Part shown: piece after piece, positions 44,088 to 47,764 of the stretch
How the letters are laid out: every line of letters begins with the position of its first letter
Numbering within the stretch: position 1 is the stretch's first letter
DNA from: Prochloraceae cyanobacterium PL24a_bin.78
Lineage (GTDB): Bacteria; Cyanobacteriota; Cyanobacteriia; Cyanobacteriales; JANQIW01
Reading direction: 5' to 3'
DNA: 47,764 bases
NCBI GenBank assembly: GCA_028281945.1
Contig: JANQIW010000046.1
Location: forward strand, 1 to 47,764
Notes under the pieces: generated by a model
Told to the model about the DNA's origin: nothing
Seen by the model: the letters and a program-made list of their open reading frames with translations, nothing else
Database searches by the model: none
Position numbers and translations under genes: made by a program

Positions 44088-45167
44088 ATGTTAGATGCAA
44101 TCGTCATAATCATTTTTGTTATAGCAGGAGGAGGAATCGGCTATGCCAGCATCGATTTACTCCCAGAATCAGTTTTACTACAAGTTTCCAACATCAACGC
44201 CTTACACTGGTTAATCGCAGGTTTTACCTCAGTAATAGGCTTTGCCATGGGATTAGTAGCACAAACTACCTATCGACGTTTAGAAACCAAAATCCGAAGT
44301 ACACCCATCGAGGTAATTTTAACCAGGGCTGTTGGATTAGTAATTGGATTATTAGTAGCCAACCTACTTTTAGCACCAATTTTCCTACTACCAATCCCAA
44401 AACAACTCGACTTCCTTAAACCCATGACAGCAATTTTAGGTAGCATCATGTTTTCCTATTTAGGCATTAGTCTAGCCGATACTCATGGGCGAACTTTTTT
44501 GCGTCTCATTAATCCCAATAGTATTGAAACCATGTTAGTAGCAGAAGGAATTTTAGAGCCTGCATCTACCAAAATAGTTGATACTAGCTGCATTATCGAT
44601 GGCAGAATTGAAAGACTTTTAGAAACAGGTTTCATCGAAGGCCAAATTCTTCTACCTCAGTTCATTTTATCCGAATTACAGCAATTAGCAGACGCAACTA
44701 ACGATCTAAAACGGATTCGAGGTAGACGAGGATTAGATATAATGAATCGGATTCAAGAAACTTTTCCCAAAAGAATAGTAATCCATTCAGAAGAATATGA
44801 AGAAATTCATACAGTAGATGCCAAGTTAATTCATTTAGCATTGGAAATCAACGGCACACTCTTAACTAACGATTACAACCTTTGTAAAGTTGCTAGCCTT
44901 CAAAAAATCTCTATCCTTAACGTAAATGACTTAGCACAAGCCATTCGCCCCATTTATCTACCAGGCGATCGCCTCGATCTCAAAATCCTCAAAGAAGGAA
45001 AAGAAGCCCAACAAGGCATCGGTTATCTCGATGATGGCACCATGGTAGTCGTAGAAGAAGGGAGAGAATATGTTGGTGGTGAATTATGCGTCATAGTTAC
45101 CTCCGCCTTACAAACAGCCGCAGGGCGCATGATTTTTGCTAAACCCCAAGCTTCTTTAATTGCTTAA
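44088..45167 (+). CDS. Membrane-anchored PIN-TRAM domain protein (YacL family)
   Basis: A 359-residue protein. Four membrane segments span about 1-130. A PIN nuclease-like domain (about 162-285) has its acidic residues D165 (VDTSCIID), E196, D244 and D262 (LTNDYNL), and a TRAM domain (about 293-350) closes the protein. PIN domains cleave RNA and TRAM binds it, so a membrane-tethered ribonuclease is likely, as suggested for YacL. All four acidic positions are intact. It carries one of the two perfect HIP1 octamers I found (44965-44972). Confidence 0.92.
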   Translation: MLDAIVIIIFVIAGGGIGYASIDLLPESVLLQVSNINALHWLIAGFTSVIGFAMGLVAQTTYRRLETKIRSTPIEVILTRAVGLVIGLLVANLLLAPIFLLPIPKQLDFLKPMTAILGSIMFSYLGISLADTHGRTFLRLINPNSIETMLVAEGILEPASTKIVDTSCIIDGRIERLLETGFIEGQILLPQFILSELQQLADATNDLKRIRGRRGLDIMNRIQETFPKRIVIHSEEYEEIHTVDAKLIHLALEINGTLLTNDYNLCKVASLQKISILNVNDLAQAIRPIYLPGDRLDLKILKEGKEAQQGIGYLDDGTMVVVEEGREYVGGELCVIVTSALQTAAGRMIFAKPQASLIA

Positions 45168-45223
45168 ATGAGAAAATCAAGCAATGAAACCATCACAATG
45201 GATTCCTATCCATCTTATACACC

Positions 45224-45278
45224 AGAGGCCTAAGATTTTTAATAATTCTTCATGGCCTCTAGCTATTAAAAAATCTTA
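45224..45278. terminator. Interleaved inverted repeats between convergent genes
   Basis: AGAGGCC (45224-45230) pairs with GGCCTCT (45254-45260), and TAAGATTTTT (45231-45240) pairs with AAAAATCTTA (45269-45278). The two stems interleave, which permits alternative folds or a pseudoknot. It lies between the PIN-TRAM and sulfotransferase genes and may act as a bidirectional end. Confidence 0.4.
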
Positions 45279-45297
45279 AAACATAATCAATAATCAA

Positions 45298-45339
45298 ATA
45301 GTTAATAGTTAATAATTAATAGTTAATAATTAATAGTTA
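45298..45339. repeat. Heptanucleotide tandem repeat (ATARTTA, six units)
   Basis: Six contiguous 7-base units, four ATAGTTA and two ATAATTA, just downstream of the sulfotransferase stop. This is an STRR-type heptamer array as known from cyanobacteria. Confidence 0.85.
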
Positions 45340-45342
45340 AAA

Positions 45343-46449
45343 TCACAATTTATAGTTCCAACGATCGAGAAAATCACCCCAATATTTTTCAACCTTTTTA
45401 TTAGCCTCAAAATCTTCAGGATAACGATTTTTTTGATAACCCTTCATAGATTCCAAATAAGCCCTAAACCTAGGTAAACTTTTTTCAAAACCACTCAAAC
45501 CCAAAGACTGATAAATCCTTTCCAAACCAGACAAAGGATTAATTTCAAAATCCTCAAAACGAAGCTCAACAAATTGATTACTAGGTAAATCAGCAGAATC
45601 CTTAAACAGGGAATTCATCATCCTAGGATAAGCATCCAAAATCACATCATCAATAGCAATCTTCTCATAACCTTGTAACCCCAACTCCCCAAACAATTTA
45701 ACATAAAAATTTCTCATAGATTGAAAAACAACATAAGGATTACGATAAATATGGATAAACTTAGCATCAGGCCAAATCGATCGTAAAATAGAAATTCTAG
45801 CAGTATAAACAGGATTTTTAATCAACAAAATTTTATCAGGTTCTTGAAGATAAAGCTTAGTATAAAAATAAGACAGAATTTCCTTCCAACTTTCAACCTC
45901 ACTATCACTAATACCCTCAAAAAAAATACCAGCCTTAAAATTTTCTAAAAACCGCTCAGGAAAATACAAACCATGATAAAAAGAAAGACAAGACATATTA
46001 GCCAAAGCAATTTCATCCTCTTGAGGGGAATTAAGATTAACCTCCAACTTATCAATAAAACGATCCTTTGGTAATAGATTCTTCAAAAAAGGTTGAAAAA
46101 TACGGCCCAGTAACAAAAAATCCCAAGGTAAACCAACAGCCAAAGGAGATACGTAATTAAACATATTATCCACCGTCAAAAGATTATAGAGAAAAGTAGT
46201 CCCACTACGCCAATGGCCTACAATAAAAATAGGAGGAGGAATCTCAGAAACTTGACGACTATTAACCATTAACTTCTCCAAAACAGAAAAAGGTAAACGC
46301 AATAAAGAAGTCATAATCGCAAGAGAAATATGAGGAATTGTAGAAAAAGACACAAAACCATTACGAGATAACAACTTAACCAAAGTAGGAAAATTACAAC
46401 CCATTAAAGGATGAAGAATTCGCGGATTAGGCATAAAATTTTTAATCAA
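45343..46449 (-). CDS. Sulfotransferase family protein
   Basis: A 368-residue protein with the PAPS-binding 5' loop IFIVGHWRSGTTFLYNLL (78-85 is GHWRSGTT) and the 3'-phosphate-binding region FIHIYRNPYVVFQSMRNFY near 235. The N-terminal 60 residues are hydrophobic in part and may sit on the membrane. It would transfer sulfate from PAPS to a hydroxyl or amine of an unknown acceptor, possibly a lipid or polysaccharide. Divergent from the SDR gene by 53 bases. No other sulfation gene is near. Confidence 0.85.
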   Translation of the reverse strand: MIKNFMPNPRILHPLMGCNFPTLVKLLSRNGFVSFSTIPHISLAIMTSLLRLPFSVLEKLMVNSRQVSEIPPPIFIVGHWRSGTTFLYNLLTVDNMFNYVSPLAVGLPWDFLLLGRIFQPFLKNLLPKDRFIDKLEVNLNSPQEDEIALANMSCLSFYHGLYFPERFLENFKAGIFFEGISDSEVESWKEILSYFYTKLYLQEPDKILLIKNPVYTARISILRSIWPDAKFIHIYRNPYVVFQSMRNFYVKLFGELGLQGYEKIAIDDVILDAYPRMMNSLFKDSADLPSNQFVELRFEDFEINPLSGLERIYQSLGLSGFEKSLPRFRAYLESMKGYQKNRYPEDFEANKKVEKYWGDFLDRWNYKL

Positions 46450-46502
46450 TCAATCTTTTTTTTCAATATCATAATCATAATAATCTAGATTAAATAGTCA
46501 CA

Positions 46503-47528
46503 ATGACAAAATATTTAGTAACAGGTGGATTAGGATTTATCGGTAGCCATTTAGTCGATTTATTATTAACTCGTGGCGACTCTGTTATAATTCTTGACTT
46601 AGCAACCCCAAATCAACCTAAACCAGGTGTAGAATATATAACAGGATCTATAGTCGATCGTACTACAGTGAGTCAATCCCTCCAAGGAGTAGACAGAGTA
46701 TTTCACTTAGCAGCCAAAGCAGGCTTATGGACTTATCCTAAAAGTGATTTTGCCCTCGTCAATCAAATAGGCACTCGTAATATAATGGAAGAATCCCTAG
46801 CCGCAGGAGTTGAATTAGTAGTTCATACCTCCACAGAATCAATTCTAAAAAGTAATAAAGCTCAAAATCAAAACCATAATAACCAAAAAATTACCGACGA
46901 ATCCATAAAATTAACCTTTGAAGACATGATGGGAGCATACTGTCAAGGGAAATTTTTAGCAGAACAAGAAGCATTTACAGCTTATAAAAAAGGTTTACCA
47001 GTAATTATCGTGAATCCTACCGTACCAATAGGACCAGGCGATCGTAACTTAACCCCACCTTCAAGGATGATTTTAGGATTTGTCAACGGAAAATATCCAT
47101 TTTTTCTCGAAAGTATGTTGAACTTAATCGACGTAAGAGACGTAGCAAAAGGTCATTTATTAGCAGAAGAAAAAGGTAAAATAGGAGAAAGATATATTTT
47201 AGGCAATGAAAATATCTACTTAAGTAAAATTTTAGAGAACTTAGAAGAAATAAGTGGTTTGAAAATGCCAAAAAAACAAATACCCTATTGGTTTGCCCTA
47301 ACCATAAGTACAATTCAAGAATACATTGCCGATAATATAACCCACCAACCACCATTTGCACCTTTAAGTGGAGTGAAAATAGCCCGAACACCAACCACCT
47401 TTGATAATACCAAAGCTATAAAAGAATTAGGAATAACCTTTACAAGTCTAAAAGAATCCCTGACAGATGCCCTAAAATGGTACGAAAAACAAGATTTATT
47501 AACAAAAAAAGTCAAAAAATTACTATAA
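46503..47528 (+). CDS. Extended SDR, NAD(P)-dependent epimerase/dehydratase
   Basis: A 341-residue protein. The N-terminal Rossmann motif is VTGGLGFIGSHLVDLLL with TGGxGFIG; D32 after the second strand suggests preference for NAD. The catalytic Tyr-x3-Lys is YCQGK (about 146), with Thr/Ser in VVHTSTES upstream. It belongs with 3-beta-HSD-like or nucleoside-sugar epimerases, such as HpnA-type proteins; the substrate cannot be told. The C-terminal part is rich in Lys and Thr. It is divergent from the sulfotransferase gene, so the two might share a regulator or a pathway. Confidence 0.85.
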   Translation: MTKYLVTGGLGFIGSHLVDLLLTRGDSVIILDLATPNQPKPGVEYITGSIVDRTTVSQSLQGVDRVFHLAAKAGLWTYPKSDFALVNQIGTRNIMEESLAAGVELVVHTSTESILKSNKAQNQNHNNQKITDESIKLTFEDMMGAYCQGKFLAEQEAFTAYKKGLPVIIVNPTVPIGPGDRNLTPPSRMILGFVNGKYPFFLESMLNLIDVRDVAKGHLLAEEKGKIGERYILGNENIYLSKILENLEEISGLKMPKKQIPYWFALTISTIQEYIADNITHQPPFAPLSGVKIARTPTTFDNTKAIKELGITFTSLKESLTDALKWYEKQDLLTKKVKKLL

Positions 47529-47589
47529 ATATCTTAATTATAAAGATTAATCTTAGAAATGATAAAGTAAAAATTACATTAAATTATAA

Positions 47590-47764
47590 TAATAATTCTC
47601 TAAAAAAATGATAGAGTTAAATATCCTAAAATCAACAAAAATCAATAAAAATATCTTCCCATTCACCCATTCACCCCATCCTTGATTTAAGTAATAAGTA
47701 ATAAGTAATAAGTAATAAGTAAATAAGATGCACTTTTTTCTCCTTTGTCTTCCCCCATCCAAGT
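47590..47764 (+). repeat. MITE-like interspersed repeat, copy D (cut by window end)
   Basis: The left end (TTCTCTAAAAAAATGATAGA, then GTTAA) matches copies A, B and C. It includes a CCCATTCACCCATTCACCCC tract and runs into the end of the window, so its right terminus is not seen. Confidence 0.5.
47688..47722. repeat. Heptanucleotide tandem repeat (TAAGTAA, five units)
   Basis: Five perfect 7-base units inside repeat copy D. This is the same STRR class as at 45298-45339 but with a different unit. Confidence 0.85.

Noticed and set aside
47574-47762. A 62-residue minus-strand ORF
   Set aside because: It lies in the low-complexity repeat copy D, and its residues come from the heptamer and CCCATTC tracts; there is no ribosome-binding site.

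Overview
This is a chromosomal segment of a cyanobacterium. It carries petB and petD (cytochrome b6f), psbU (a lumenal photosystem II subunit), ctpA (processing of the photosystem II D1 protein), a plant-type [2Fe-2S] ferredoxin and a 6S RNA gene next to purK. The DNA is strongly AT-rich, genes are short and mostly unclustered, and perfect HIP1 octamers are rare (two seen by eye). This suggests a small-genome unicellular lineage of the Cyanobacterium/Geminocystis kind; that placement is inference, and no rRNA or tRNA gene is present to anchor it.

Layout. 1-4.4 kb: a GAF/PP2C phosphatase with its STAS partner (RsbU/RsbV-like), two small membrane proteins and a GT4 glycosyltransferase. 4.7-8.0 kb: petB-petD read leftward, divergent from ctpA and a DUF1499 gene. 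8.0-11.1 kb: an accessory block read leftward, with a CHAT caspase-like protein, a DUF6232-like membrane protein and a small helical protein; the last two share an Asn/Gly-rich motif across their junction. 11.3-20.5 kb: psbU, asnS, ssb, ferredoxin, an orphan STAS protein, an LL-diaminopimelate-type aminotransferase, an RNB exoribonuclease and a small membrane protein, with long intergenic spaces holding hairpins and MITE-like repeats. 21-24.9 kb: cysE and a large B12-binding/radical SAM/DUF2344 fusion. 24.9-27.9 kb: a second accessory island with an ApeA-like HEPN protein (anti-phage family), a PEP-CTERM surface protein and a HicA/HicB toxin-antitoxin pair. 28-32.8 kb: an active/inactive M16 peptidase pair and a dockerin-containing exoprotein. 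32.8-36.3 kb: 6S RNA, purK, a lumenal pentapeptide protein and trpD. 36.3-47.5 kb: a conserved unknown, a GT39-like membrane glycosyltransferase with helical repeats, a DUF6888/DUF6887-like pair, a Uma2/DUF2358/peroxiredoxin-like cluster, HemW-like radical SAM, a PIN-TRAM membrane protein, a sulfotransferase and an extended SDR.

Biology. The core genes cover photosynthetic electron transport and photosystem II upkeep, amino acid synthesis (trpD, cysE, the DapL-type enzyme), purine synthesis (purK), translation (asnS) and RNA decay. The accessory genes look like conflict or surface functions. The strongest leads are the CHAT/DUF6232/paired-motif cluster, the ApeA-like HEPN gene, the purK-6S RNA locus with a near-consensus promoter, and a family of about 155-200 bp interspersed repeats with imperfect terminal inverted repeats, seen in four copies.
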